A stretch of DNA of 64,000 nucleotides from Symsagittifera roscoffensis (GCF_963678635.1 NC_087070.1:48465467-48529466); one strand, 5' to 3'. Counted from the first letter of the stretch, positions 22,296 through 35,480 are shown. Translations and numbers: made by a program. The notes: generated from the sequence alone by a model not told the origin.

Positions 22296-24880
22296 TTGCA
22301 GTTTCAGATTCAGAACAAAGAAGAGCACAACTGATACTTCGAAAATCATAACAAAAAAAGCGTAACAATACAAATTCTAATTCCACAATAGCGCATTGGA
22401 ATTTTTAAAAAAAACTTTTATTTTTGACCCAAGCATTTTAAAATTTAAAACAGGATTTATATCGATTTTGATTGAAATCAATTGAAAATTGAAAAACTGT
22501 CCAATTTTGAAAAACGTCAACAATACTTTGCTATTAAAATAGATCAATCTGAAAAGAAAACGCGAATTTGAAAGTACCAACGGATCCATAATAAGCCTGC
22601 TTATGTTCAATTTTCTGATAAGCCTGCTTATGTTCATTAAATGATATTGGACTGAGAAGAAAAATTTGTTTGCAAACGTTGTGGTCAGAAACACTAGCTA
22701 GAATTAGTGAATCAATCAACCATTAAACAACACAAGATTTTTGACAAAACAGCAAGTCGCATAGAAAAGAAACCTGAAACCCTAAAGCAAACCAAAAACA
22801 ACCGATACAATCTAAGAAGAGGAGCAGAAAGTCAAACGTATAGAAGAACAAAATAGTCATCGACGAGAATTACTCGTTCCGTTATTTGGAAGCTTATCTT
22901 GATTCTAAGCTGTCATTCGTAGATTCTATCACAATAATGAAGATTTAATGCCCAGATTTTTTGGCATGCATTTCAAACTCAGTAATTTTTTTTGGTTTAA
23001 AAAACAACAACTTAAAACATCAGACGACGCCTATCTGAAGCCCATTTTACAACATAGGGTTTTAGCATATGCATCGAAAGACGAAAGTAATTTAGAGACA
23101 TTTGAAGTTAATACTATGCGGTTTTTGAAAATTATTCGCTTCAAGAGAGAGTATAAGAGCAAAGAAGAGGCTAGACAAATTTTAAAAATCTACTAAGAAA
23201 ATTAGTCACATATCTATAAGTTAAGTAAATTTTTGGGGAAATGAATATCAATCATAATTCAGGAACCTGTGAATGAAAAAAAAGTGAAAAAAACTCGATT
23301 AACAGAGATTCAATTTTAATAAATCCGACTCAACATTTTTAATTGAACTATTTGAAATCAATTTGATTGGCTAGGTTTAAAATGTTTTTTCATACCTTTT
23401 TTAAAATTCTTTGTTCATAATTTTAAGTTGACCTATAAATCAACAGTTCCGTTTCCACTGTTCTAAGTTCAGATCTTGCTGCCTGTGCAGTTAAGGCTGC
23501 GTGGAAACTCTGCAGCGTTTTGTTTTCTTCGTGCCTTGCATTGATCTGCTTATAGCCCTCGCATTTAACGCTTTTCGTATTCACAAAGAAATCTTCCATT
23601 TCGTCCAACATTTTTCTCTTCAACAGTCTTCTCTACGCGTCCAATTAGCAGACGCGTTCTGATCCATTTTGGTCGCCTTCCTTTTCGCTCGAGAACTACC
23701 GCCTTTTCCGCCAGTTTCACTCTTTCTGGTCTATGTGGTGGTTCTTCTGTCACTTCTTAGACTGGCTGCAGCATGAGCTCTGATCTTTGGGCAAACTTTT
23801 CTTTCATCTATACCGACCGCCATCAAGACTGGTTAAGCCAAAATTCATTTGCTACGTTTGCTACGGAGGATCCGAGTTTGCATTTGTCGAGAACGCGGGT
23901 GTCGAGAACCCATATCAGTCCGGCTAATTTGGATTCAACAACCCCGATGTCAGCCCCACATTTCGTCGAAAACAGTTCTTCAAATTCATTATTTCTTGAA
24001 ATTCATTATTTTTTATTTGAAAAACGGGAAAACAATAGGAAAACGTTCAATTTGAGTTTTTGAAAGTTAATTTTCTTTTCTTCAGGAGTTTTAAGTCTCA
24101 ATGCTGACTTGATATTCCAATTTTTACGAGAACGATGAGCAAAAAATTCCATTCAACTTAATTTTAAAAAAACGGAAAATTATTTGACATCAATTTTTCC
24201 CCAGAAAAAAAGACCCTGAGAGCATTAGAATTGAAATAAGAGCAAAACATTTTTTTTGTCAGTTGGCATAGAGAACACAAAATCAAATACATTAATTCAG
24301 TAGCATGTTGAAGGGCTAGGCCGGAAAAATTATTTCTGAGGTAAAATTTCGAACAGGCGGATATAAAAAAGTCAACTATCGAAACATTTTGAATTATGTT
24401 TATTAGTTAACTACATCCAGCCCTGTAAAGTGGATATATTTTTAATACGGTCCAATTTTACTCCGTTTGAACAAAATTTATTTTTTCTTTTCCTTCGATT
24501 TCAAGCAAGCAGTTGCAATTGTGGTAACTCCGGAAACAGCAAGGAAAAGATTTTAAAACTAGACTCAATCACCTATGAATTTATAGGTTTATAGTAGCAA
24601 AAATTAGTAAATATGTCATGACAATTTAGCAATAGAACTCCGACTTAACTCGTCAATAAATTGAACAAAAGTGAGTTTTAGATTTAGCACCGAATCGAAT
24701 GTTTATAATGGTGTAAATAGAAGTGCTTCACATTTTTCCCGCTAGAGGAAAAACTTTGCAGGAACAATGAAAATTTTTCTAATTCAATGAAAAATTTAGT
24801 AACGTTAATGAAAATAATTGGAATGATGAATCAGTTGTGAACTAAAACACCAAAAAACAAAATTTTAACAATTTTAACGC
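22296..24880. other. AT-rich DNA, no gene recognised
   Basis: Several short frames on both strands, for example 22948-23196 plus and 23423-23753 minus; the latter is rich in basic and acidic residues. None has a known domain. The 23.4-24.0 kb part is less AT-rich and may hold decayed coding sequence. A short tandem repeat at 22590-22636 has two copies of ATAAGCCTGCTTATGTTCA, each with a small ATAAGC/GCTTAT stem. Confidence 0.45.
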
Positions 24881-27110
24881 TCCTCGACCACTTTTCTGAA
24901 CGAGGAAACTGTTTCTCGCCAGATGGCCGAAAGGTCTTCACAAATATCCGAGGTTGCCTTGGAGCGCCGACTAGGACCGACGTGGACGGTCGATCCGAAA
25001 GAATAGTGGCTGATATGTGTGTCTCGGAACAGAGCAGAAGAAGACTTCCAAAGATCCTTAATCGGCGATGGTACTGGCGATATCGCGTTAAAAGCGTAGC
25101 GAACAATACTGCCAAAAAACGCTGTTTGCTTCTACCTCCAGGAAGACGTTCGAAAAGAGCTCAAACCGGTGGATTCATTGCATTCATCACCTGGTGAATG
25201 AAATTGTGTGGGTGGATAAATCACCCCGACCCGAGATTTCGCTTCTGCCGGACTAATCAAGTTTAACTCTGTCTGTGATCTCGCAGGATTTGAAGATGAC
25301 GTCAGAAAATTACGAGGCTTAGGTTTTGTTATCGGTACGAGCCTTGTCTTAGTGGAAATAGCCTCCCCCTGAGTAGCCTGACAAAGAGGAAACCAGTCCC
25401 CCGACGAAAAAAAAATGAGAAACTGGAATTTGGTTGAATAGGTCGTTTCACATCTTAAGTGACGGACTGTTTTTTTTCTGAACAACCTGTAACATTTGTT
25501 TGAAGTCTCATGGCAAACACTTTTTCTGATGACTTTTCTAGTAGAAGTGAAATACGTCGAAACAATAACCCTGACTATTTTGCACTTAAACAATTGAAAA
25601 GTTCGCGTCCTGAACTCTCAGCTGGAACTTTCAAAATTATTTCGAATTGATCAGATTGATGAATGGTAAAATAAACCAAAATACAAGTGGAACCTGATAA
25701 TGAAGGCAACGGCTTCATTGACTTATGGTTTTGGAAGTTTTGCCAGCATACAGAATGCTGCGGAGAAGGGCGGCCAGAAAAGGATTTCGCTCTGTAAGCG
25801 TTGTAAAATTCCTTACCCATATCTCATGAAACAGTGTTTTTAAAGCTAGTTACTGGTTAGCTGCCAGTTCTCAGTAGTATGGTGTGTCTGCCCCCGGAGG
25901 AGAGGTACCCCCGAATGAGTTGACACGTCCGGGCTGGCTTGCACCTTAGGGAAACATTCCATCAAGGCGACTGTCATATTGTTCGCGCCGCTGCTCTGCC
26001 GTCAGCATGTTCCGCTCCAAAGGAAGATAACGTAAATGAGCGCGAGAAGATAGACGAATTGCTGCTTGGAATATTTCGTAATTAATTAAAGCGCCTCTGT
26101 TGAAATTTTTTGTAATTCTGATATCCTCAATTATCTGATGAGGCGTATCCTCAATTTCTACAAAATATGGACTGAGCTTAACAGCTCACATTTAAAATTT
26201 GATGGAATAAGCAATACGTGTTTGACGAGATCGCAACCCCGGTGATCATCGGCTGCGCAAAATTTTGTGACATATTTTTCTTTTTCCAAAATGTTTCAAC
26301 TAATTCATTTTTTGAAACCTGAATATTTGTCACTTTTTGGTCACTTCTAAAATAAAATTTTGTTCAATTTAGGCGTTCGGGAATTTCATCACCATCTTTT
26401 CTTCTATGATTCTGGTGATCATAATTGAATGGTACTTTGAAAAACAGTCGATAACGACCAGATTGTATAACTGCTTGCCCGAATTGTCAAACAAAGGACC
26501 CGCAGAGATCAGCTGCACCTCTTCATTCGGTTGGCTGAAGACCGGTAAAAGATTTGAGATAGGGACCAGTTTTAAGTTTATGTAAATGCCATCAATTGTT
26601 TTCTTTCTGTCGAGAGACCTGCTCCTTTGACCTTGTGATCTCTAACGTCTGTTCCGATCTGAAATAAAACAGTGCAGTAAGATTTCGATTTGATTTACTA
26701 ACTTATTTACAATCTTTTCATATTCCAAACATTCGACTTTAACAGATTGCTGAAACTAAAAGGTAAACGTGCATTTACTTTCTTGCCACCTTTTGTATAA
26801 TACTGACAAAACTAGCACAATCGAAATATGTCACGATGCATTCAGGTCACCAGATACAATGGGCCACATCCACCATTGCAAGTTGACCCGCAAGAACGGT
26901 GAAGCCGGCGAGGAGTATCGCAGTCTACTTGTATACGATAACACAACCTCAAGGACAGCTCCAAAACTACTTCAAAGAAAGATCTATTGGACAGAAACCC
27001 GCATAATCTTGTTTGATCAGGGCCCGTTTCAGTGGGCGAAGTCAAAAATATTCGTCTTTGAGCTCAAATAACACATCAGAGTTGAGAAATGCAATCTATT
27101 ATTGGAGCAA
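24881..27110 (-). mobile_element. Decayed minus-strand Gypsy-like element remains (fossil)
   Basis: A stretch of raised GC with coding-like fragments on the minus strand, of which only an integrase piece (26420-26545) is recognisable. Other coding-like fragments lie near 24.9-25.1, 25.2-25.6 and 25.9-26.1 kb. The element is heavily broken, no terminal repeats were found, and the limits are approximate. It looks much older than the tandem composite at 15-22 kb. Confidence 0.45.
26420..26545 (-). pseudogene. Gypsy-type integrase remnant, proximal core (fossil)
   Basis: Translated on the minus strand this gives QPNEEVQLISAGPL, then GKQLYNLVVIDCFSKY, which is the start of a retroviral-type integrase core with its first catalytic Asp in VVID. 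Gypsy-like integrases of aquatic invertebrates typically read NEEVQ-D-AGPL and VAVD-FSK here. Isolated and inactive. Confidence 0.6.
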
Positions 27111-27620
27111 ATTGTTATTGTTGGCTTTTTGAGAAAACCCAGGTAGAGTGCCTCAGTTTTTGAACAGCGATTTCGAGCAACATCCAGGGCAACCTTCTGA
27201 CGAGCGCATTTGCATGAGTTACGACGCCCTCAAGCGGCAATCTAATGAATTTTAATTGGTTGAAAGATTTAAAGAAAATTTGGTTGCCCTCTAGCTTGAA
27301 GCTGGCAATTTCATTCGATTTTGATTGAAAATAGAATGGTAACAAACTTTATCCCTTTCTTGCTATTTCTGGACAAATTAGTCGTGATGTGATTGCTCGG
27401 CTCAAAGAGGCATACGTTTGTCGCCCTCTAGCGAAAAATTTCCATCAAGCAAAACAATTTATACATCCTTTAAATTGATTGGCTGGGAAAGGATCACAAT
27501 CGGTTCATAGCCCAAAAGAACGAAATGACCCCCTTATTGTGAAATAAATTTGAAAGATATCAAAGTTATTTGATTTTTTGGCTGGGTTAAATCTTTTGAA
27601 CCAGAGAATGAATACCTCTC
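27111..27620. other. Spacer before the satellite, no gene seen
   Basis: Moderately AT-rich. Contains motifs like GCCCTCTAGC in both orientations and no supported feature. Confidence 0.4.
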
Positions 27621-29710
27621 TACCTAAGTAATCGCATGCGCCTAGAAATGTCTCGATACTTACAAGTACTGATCTAAGTAATCGCATGCGCCTAGAAATG
27701 TCTCGATACTTACAAGTACTGTCCTAAGTAATCGCATGCGCCTAGAAATGTCTCGATACTTACAAGTACTGATCTAATTAATCGCATGCGCCTAGAAATG
27801 TCTCGATACTTACAAGTACTGATCTAAGTAATCGCATGCGCCTAGAAATGTCTCGATACTTACAAATACTGATCTAAGTAATCGCATGCGCCTAGAAATG
27901 TCTCGATACTTACAAGTACTGATCTAAGTAATCGCATGCGCCTAGAAATGTCTCGATACTTACAAGTACTGATCTAAGTAATCGCATGCGCCTAGAAATG
28001 TCTCGATACTTACAAGTACTGATCTAAGTAATCGCATGCGCCTAGAAATGTCTCGATACTTACAAGTACTGATCTAAGTAATCGCATGCGCCTAGAAATG
28101 TCTCGATACTTACAAGTACTGATCTAATTAATCGCATGCGCCTAGAAATGTCTCGATAATTACAAGTACTGATCTAAGTAATCGCATGCGCCTAGAAATG
28201 TCTCGATACTTACAAATACTGATCTAAGTAATCGCATGCGCCTAGAAATGTCTCGATACTTACAAGTACTGACCTAAGTAATCGCATGCGCCTATAAATG
28301 TCTCGATACTTACAAGTACTGATCTAAGTAATTGCATGCACCTAGAAATGTCTCGATACTTACGAGTACTGACCTAAGTAATCGCATGCGCCTAGAAATG
28401 TCTCGATACTTACAAGTACTGATCTAAGTAATCGCATGCGCCTAGAAATGTCTCGATACTTACAAGTACTGATCTAAGTAATCGCATGCGCCTAGAAATG
28501 TCTCGATACTTACAAGTACTGATCTAAGTAATCGCATGCGCCTAGAAATGTCTCGATACTTCCGAGTACTGATCTAAGTAATCGCATGCGCCTAGAAATG
28601 TCTCGATACTTACAAGTACTGATCTAAGTAATCGCATGCGCCTAGAAATGTCTCGATACTTACAAGTACTGTCCTAAGTAATCGCATGCGCCTAGAAATG
28701 TCTCGATACTTACAAGTACTGATCTAAGTAATCGCATGAGCCTAGAAATGTCTCGATACTTACAAGTACTGATCTAAGTAATCGCATGCGCCTAGAAATG
28801 TCTCGATACTTAGAAGTACTGATCTAATTAATCGCATGCGCCTAGAAATGTCTCGATACTTACAAGTACTGATCTAAGTAATCGCATGCGCCTAGAAATG
28901 TCTCGATACTTACAAATACTGATCTAAGTAATCGCATGCGCCTAGAAATGTCTCGATACTTACAAGTACTGACCTAAGTAATCGCATGCGCCTAGAAATG
29001 TCTCGATACTTACAAGTACTGATCTAAGTAATTGCATGCGCCTAGAAATGTCTCGATACTTACGAGTACTGACCTAAGTAATCGCATGCGCCTAGAAATG
29101 TCTCGATACTTACAAGTACTGATCTAAGTAATCGCATGCGCCTAGAAATGTCTCGATACTTACAAGTACTGATCTAAGTAATCGCATGCACCTAGAAATG
29201 TCTCGATACTTACAAGTACTGATCTAAGTAATCGCATGCGCCTAGAAATGTCTCGATACTTCCGAGTACTGATCTAAGTAATCGCATGCGCCTAGAAATG
29301 TCTCGATACTTACAAGTACTGATCTAAGTAATCGCATGCGCCTAGAAATGTCTCGATACTTACAAGTACTGATCTAAGTAATCGCATGCGCCTAGAAATG
29401 TCTCGATACTTACAAGTACTGATCTAAGTAATCGCATGCGCCTAGAAATGTCTCGATACTTACAAGTACTGATCTAAGTAATCGCATGCGCCTAGAAATA
29501 TCTCGATACTTACAAGTACTGATCTAAGTAATCGCATGCGCCTAGAAATGTCTCGATACTTACAAGTACTGATCTAAGTAATCGCATGCGCCTAGAAATG
29601 TCTCGATTTTTACAAGTACTGATCTAATTAATCGCATGCGCCTAGAAATGTCTCGATACTTACAAGTACTGATCTAAGTAATCGCATGCGCCTAGAAATG
29701 TTTCAATACA
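27621..29710. repeat. 50-bp satellite array, 41 full units, 14-unit higher order
   Basis: Unit: GATCTAAGTAATCGCATGCG, CCTAGAAATGTCTCGATACT, TACAAGTACT. Unit starts fall exactly every 50 bp from 27621 to 29671, so 41 units show no length change; a 42nd decays after 29700. Marker variants recur exactly 700 bp (14 units) apart: GATCTAATTA at 28121 and 28821, TACAAATACT at 28211 and 28911, GACCTAAGTA at 28271/28971 and 28371/29071, ATTGCATGC at 28331/29031, TACGAGTACT at 28361/29061, TCCGAGTACT at 28561/29261. Each unit has the palindromes CGCATGCG and AGTACT, and on the minus strand the donor-like GTAAGTAT. A short open frame on the minus strand at the left edge is an artefact. Confidence 0.97.
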
Positions 29711-29955
29711 TACAATACATACAAGTATACATGCATATAAACTAAACGAGAACTTTAATTGACATTACCAGTTTTCTTCCAGGAATATGTACAATTATGA
29801 AGTCAAATGGAAGTAAATGATCGGCCAAATGGTTCTTACGCGATTGTTGAGTTTCAAATGTTCGTTTAGATTTGAGTGCTCACAAATTGCCTTTTTTTCG
29901 GTTTGGACCTCGATTTTAATTCCTAGGAGATAATTTTGGAAAAACTCACACGGTT
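29711..29955. other. Transition from satellite to compound repeat
   Basis: Starts with short ATACATACA-type repeats next to the satellite's last unit, then unique AT-rich DNA. No gene. Confidence 0.5.
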
Positions 29956-31449
29956 GATCATTAGCAAAAATTTCAAGCTCGTTTTTGTTATAATTCTATT
30001 CTTCTTCAGGGAGAAACCGCGAAGCGAACGCTATCGACACCCACAGCTCGAATTTTAGTTCTTGCTCTAGAGCCGCGAGTAGGCCGCTATGACAGTCGTC
30101 ACATTTAATTCTCGAAGCCCGCGTTATTTTGTTATTTATTAACCTCCCGCACTCTGGAAAAAGAGAAAATAATCAATTATATTACAATTATAATTGTACT
30201 TTTATTAAAGTTATAATTAATTATTAGCGCCAAATTTAGATGTTTAAACAACTTATAATCCATTATAATGATAACATTTTCGTGACATTAAAATAAGCTA
30301 TAATCAATTATAATTGATTAAAATTGTTCCAAAAATCTCCTATAACCTCTTATAATCTATTATAATCTTTTATAATAGATTATAAAACGTTTTTTTCTGT
30401 CAAACATTTTTGAAAGTGAGATGTATTGTCAGTTTTTGGTTTAACTGAACCCAAAGTCTTACCACGAAACAAAAGCTTCATAGAGATCCCTTTATATTAG
30501 TTAAAAGAATCCCACGGTAGTTGAAATATAATTCTTCTATATAAATCATAAAAATAAAGCAGTGTGCTGACATTTTGGTGGTCAAAAAATTTAAAATGTG
30601 CATCATGAAATAATTATAATCAAGAAGAAATTTAAAAAAACGTTATAAATTTGAATTGATTTGAAACTGTTATAACAGTTTCCTTATTTTTCACATGAAC
30701 CAACGTCTACAAAAAGCATAAAATATAAGCAATTTAAGTGGAAGCTTGAAAACAAAATGGGCAAACAAAGGGATTATAATCGATAAAATTGGATTTTTCT
30801 GCAAAACAAAAATAAATTAGAAATTTGTTTAAAAAATTAATCGAGCTGCACCACAACAATTCAGCTTGTTTTTTGCATAAATAACTAATCAGCGTTAAAT
30901 TGGTTAATTATTCATAGAAACATCAGCAAAACTCGATAGTTGATCGATTGATTAATTGGCCCTGGTTAATGGCAATTAATTGTCAAACATCCCTTAGGTG
31001 CCAGCATTCTCGCCTGGTTTTGCATTTTTTCAAATATTGAAAGCGTGGGTCGTTCTAGTGAAATGGGCTGTGAGAGATTTCGTCCCATTACAGATCGCGA
31101 CCCAATTTAACTTCAACATATTTCGTCCCATTTCGAAGCGTACACAGATTTCCTTCCACCAATTTGGATATGGGATAATAGGATATTGGATATGTGACGA
31201 AACCTGCATGGGACGAAACCTGCATGTGACAAAATTTGTTAATGAAATAAATAGGACAAAATTAGTAAAAGGACGAAGTCTGTGCCAATCTGTGGAATGA
31301 TTCCAGAAGAGGAGGTGAGCTCGTTTCTAGCACAAAGTTTGCAAGGGGCAAGTTCGCAAGTTCACAAACCTAACCGATGAGTTAGTTCTTTACATGAGAT
31401 CGTTCACTTGGTTAATTGAGGCTTCTGCGATTCGAAGGGGTTTTATGAA
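29956..31449. repeat. Module M, copy 1 (~1.49 kb)
   Basis: Begins near GATCATTAGCAA, has GAGAAACCGCGAAGC and TATCGACACCCACAGCTC, then a run of AT palindromes built on ATAATC/GATTAT words, an AT-rich middle, and a conserved 300-bp end containing an inverted cluster of TTTCGTCCC and GGGACGAAA (about 31078-31278). The end gives a 100-codon open frame at 30998-31300, but it starts with GTG and tracks the repeat, so I do not call it a gene. Six copies of M exist in the window, in three pairs. Confidence 0.85.
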
Positions 31450-32785
31450 GATCATTAGCAAGAAACTCAAGCTCGTTTTTGTTATAATTCTATTCTTCTT
31501 CAGGGAGAAACCGCGAAGCAAAAGCTATCGACACCCACAGCTCCAGTTTTAGTTCTTGCTCTAGAGCCGCGAGTAGGCCGCTATGACATCGTCACATTTG
31601 ATTATCGAAGCCCGCGGTTTTTTGTTATTTATTAACCTCCCGCACTCAGGAAAAAGAGAAAATAATCGATTATATTACAATTATAATTGTACTTTTTTAA
31701 ATTTATAATTAATTATAAGCGCCAAATTTAGATGTTTAAACAACTTATAATCCATTATAATGATAACATTTTTCGTGACAATATAATAAGCTATAATCAA
31801 ATATAATTGATTAAAATTGTTCCAAAAATCTCTTATAATCTCTTATAATCTATTATAATAGAATATAATATATTTTTTCTGTCAAAAATCTCTGAAAGTG
31901 AGATGTCTTGTCAGTCTTTGGTTGATCTGAACCCAAAATCTTACCACGAAACAAAAGCTTCATAGAGATCCCTTTATTTTAGTTAAAAGAATCCCACGGT
32001 AGGTGAAATATAAATCTTCTATGTAAATCATAAAATTAAAGCAATGTGCTGACATTTTGGTGGTCAAAAATTTAAAATGTGCATCATGCAATAACTATAA
32101 TCTAGAAGAAGTTAAAAAAAAAACGTTATAAATTTGAATTGATTTGAAACTGTTATAACAGTTTTCCCATTTTTCACATGAGCCAACGTCTACAAAAAAC
32201 ATAAAATATAAGCAATTCAGGTAGAAGGTTGAAAACAAAATTGGCAAACAAAGGGATTATAATCGATAAAATTGGATTTTTCTGCAAAAAAAAAAAAAAT
32301 TAGAAATTTGTTTAAAAAATCTATCGAGCTGCACCACAATAATTAAGCTTGTTTTTTGCATATATAAATAATCAGCGTTAAATTGGTTAATTATTCATAG
32401 AAACATCAGCAAAACTCGATAATTGATCGATTGATTAATTGGCCTTGGTTAATGGCAATTAATTGTCGAACATCCCCTTAGGTGCCAGCATTCTCGCATG
32501 GTTTTGCATTTTTTCAAATATTGAAAGCGTGGGTTGTTCTAGTGAAATGGGCTGTGAGAGATTTCGTCCCATTACAGATCGCGACCCAATTTAATTTCAA
32601 CAGATTTCGTCCCTTTTCGAAGCGTACACAGATTTCGTCCCACCAATTTGGATATGGGATGATAGGATATTGGAAATGTGACGAAACCTGCATGGGACGA
32701 AACCTGCACTGGAAAAAAACTTGTTAATGAAATAAATAGGACGAAATCAGTAAAAGGACGAAGTCTGTGCCAATCTGTGAAATGA
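31450..32785. repeat. Module M, copy 2
   Basis: Follows copy 1 head to tail, with a shift of about 1,484 bp. It diverges from the M pattern after CCAATCTGTGAAATGAC and passes into module N. The open frame equivalent at 32482 is altered at its end. Confidence 0.85.
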
Positions 32786-34805
32786 CTATTACTTTTGCGT
32801 TCATTTTGATATGGGAGCAAAATTCGCTGTATTCCGCTCTGAATTAAATTTAAAATTGTGATATTTTATTTTCTGTTCCCTGTTCTTTATTTTAGAAAAT
32901 TTCCCATTTTATTTCTGCAGCTGCAACTAAACCAAATTATTCGTGCTCGAGTTCGCGAACAAGCAAAATAAAATGATTCCTTACATTACAAAATATTACA
33001 ACCGGATTCCAAATTTTTACAAAAATAATTATTCTATAAAATCACATCCACCCGCACCGGAGATCCATAGATAAAAATAGATTATATTGAACTTTCGTGG
33101 TCTGTCTTAAAAAATTTTGATAATAATCGATTATAATTGATTAAAAATGGATTATAAGCAATTTTTTTTCTAAACAATAAAATCCGAATATAATCGATTA
33201 TAATCGATTATTTGTCAAAGAAAATGAAACTTATTTTCGAGGCAAAATAATCCATTATAGTCTATTATAATCGATTGTAATGGATTTTTTCGGGAGGTTA
33301 GTCGTGAAATATACAACTTTTTAAAAAAAGTTATCGCATTTCATGTTTAGTGCAGTTGGTACGTAATATGTTTTTAGGCTTCACAAATGTTGCATATCAC
33401 TTTTCAATCTTTATAATTTGGTCTTATAATATACCCCGTTTACCCCTTCCCTGTTTACCCCCCCCCCCCCCGTCCGTTTTTCTACCTGTTTAGCCCCCCC
33501 CCCCGTAATTTGAGTAGGTTTAGATTGCGAGTAGGCCGTGAGTAACGCAGAAATGCTGCAAGTTTTGCAAATTATTTTGTAAAAAATTTTAGATTATAAT
33601 CCGTTATAATCAATTATAATGAATTTTAAATGGATTAGAATCCATTATAATGGATTTTAAATGGATTATATTTCAATATAATGGATTTTAATGGATTGTG
33701 TTTTTACGAAAATAATCAATTGTGATGACAATATAATCGATTACGTGGTCTAAATTTGCCACAATAATGGATTATAATGACAACATTTTAGAAACCATTT
33801 TATTCCATTAAATTAATTATTATCCATGGAGCTCCGGTGCGGGCAAAATCTTAGTTTTTAGAAAAAGGGTCGTGTGATAAAACTTAGCGTTTTTTTTCAA
33901 TTCGGGTAGTGTTTAGACAAAAAGTCATGGAGAATCTTCTTAACAATCTCTCATCCCCCCTTTCATGAAAAAGAGGGATTTTTAAGTAGATCAAAATGGC
34001 CGATTTTTCGACCAATCAGAATGCAGCAAATTTAGAATTAGCAGGTGGGTGGGGGGTTCGAGATTAATAAGTAGATCCGTCATGGCTGACCCCACATCAG
34101 TTCTGGTTTCATGTTGCCAAATTTTTCCAAATGGCTCCCCGTGGGTTCAGGCGTGGATCTTGGAATTTCTCGAGGGGGGGGGAGCGGATTTTCATAAAAG
34201 TTTTGAAAATTGTGTCGACTTTTTTTTTAGGTCGACCAAACTGATTATCTGAGCTCTCCGAAACCGCTATCAAGACCCTAGTTTGAGCAAATTTTTCTGC
34301 GCCGCAGGCAAATTTTTGAAAAAGGCCTGTAGAAAAATTTTACGGTCAGTCAGCCAAAAATGGATATCTCAAAAAAGTACAAAGGGCAGGGGGTCGAATT
34401 CTTGAGGCAAATGGGGGCTTCCGCCTATCTTAAATCCGCTACTGACTGGGTTGTTTCTCTTCATCAATATCTGGACTGTGAAAAATTCCAGTCCCCTTTT
34501 TTCTGAAGGCGTCAATATACATTTTGAGAGAGGGGGAGGGGCGCCAAAAACATTTTTTGATCAAAACGGTCTTTTTTTTATTAAAACGTCATTTTTGCGG
34601 CGCAAAACTTGATTAAATAAGGCCATGTAGGATTGGGTTGTTGTGGTTTTAGCTTAAAACATCAGCTTAGTCTAGAAGTTTTATTTGAAAAACCGCTCAA
34701 AACATTTCTGCGCAAGTCAGATGAGAACAAAAATTGTCTGCTTAAGTTAATTTGGGTTTCTGTGGTATTTCAGAAACTATATTTCGTTGGCCTAAAAAAG
34801 ATTTT
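32786..34805. repeat. Module N, copy 1
   Basis: Starts TATTACTTTTGCGTTC, includes GCAGCTGCAACTAAACC, AT palindromes (about 33090-33290 and 33590-33830), a C-run stretch (33450-33500), TTAGTGCAGTTGGTACG, an old hAT-type element (34148-34444), and GGGTTGTTGTGGTTTTAGC. It ends where GGCCTAAAAAAG meets the middle of a new M copy. Confidence 0.8.
34148..34444. mobile_element. Older hAT-type MITE within module N, copy 1
   Basis: Begins CAGGCGTGGATCTTGG and ends TTAAATCCGCTACTG, imperfect versions of the ends of the element at 3745. Flanking 8-mers CGTGGGTT and ACTGGGTT match at 6 of 8. The same insertion with the same flanks is present at 38922 and 46166, so one insertion was later copied with module N. 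The interior is shortened to 297 bp. Confidence 0.7.
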
Positions 34806-35480
34806 ATAGTCGATAAAATTGGATTTTTCTGCAAAACAAAAATAAATTAGAAATTTGTATAAAAAATTAATCGAGCTGCACCACAACAATTCAGCTTGTT
34901 TTTTGCATAAATAACTAATCAGCGTTAAATTGGTTAATTATTCATAGAAACATCAGCAAAACTCGATAGTTGATCGATTGATTGATTGGCCCTGGTTAAT
35001 GGCAATTAATTGTCAAACATCCCTTAGGTGCCAGCATTCTCGCCTGGTTTTGCATTTTTTCAAATATTGAAAGCGTGGGTCGTTCTAGTGAAATGGGCTG
35101 TGAGAGATTTCGTCCCATTACAGATCGCGACCCAATTTAACTTCAACATATTTCGTCCCATTTCGAAGCGTACACAGATTTCGTCCCACCAATTTGGATA
35201 TGGGATAATAGGATATTGGATATGTGACGAAACCTGCATGGGACGAAACCTGCATGTGACAAAATTTGTTAATGAAATAAATAGGACGAAATTAGTAAAA
35301 GGACGAAGTCTGTGCCAATCTGTGGAATGATTCCAGAAGAGGAGGTGAGCTCGTTTCTAGCACAAAGTTTGCAAGGGGCAAGTTCGCACGTTCACAAACC
35401 TAACCGATGAGTTAGTTCTTTACATGAGATCGTTCACTTGGTTAATTGAGGCTTCTGCGATTCGAAGGGGTTTTATGAAG
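34806..35480. repeat. Module M, copy 3 (5' part missing)
   Basis: Begins in mid-module at CGATAAAATTGGATTTTTC and then runs to the normal end. The TTTCGTCCC cluster is fully formed here (35108-35308), including the third forward motif that is altered in copy 1. Confidence 0.82.

Noticed and set aside
22948-23196. 82-codon ATG-led plus-strand frame
   Set aside because: K/F-rich with no domain or exon signals that I could support.
27621-29710. CRISPR-like array
   Set aside because: The repeats are head to tail with no unique spacers, and the context is eukaryotic. It is a satellite.
30998-31300. A 100-codon open frame repeated in most M copies (also at 35028, 36522, 41953)
   Set aside because: It starts with GTG, its protein is made of the repeated TTTCGTCCC-type motif translated in both orientations, and its conservation equals that of the surrounding repeat. 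I regard it as non-coding.
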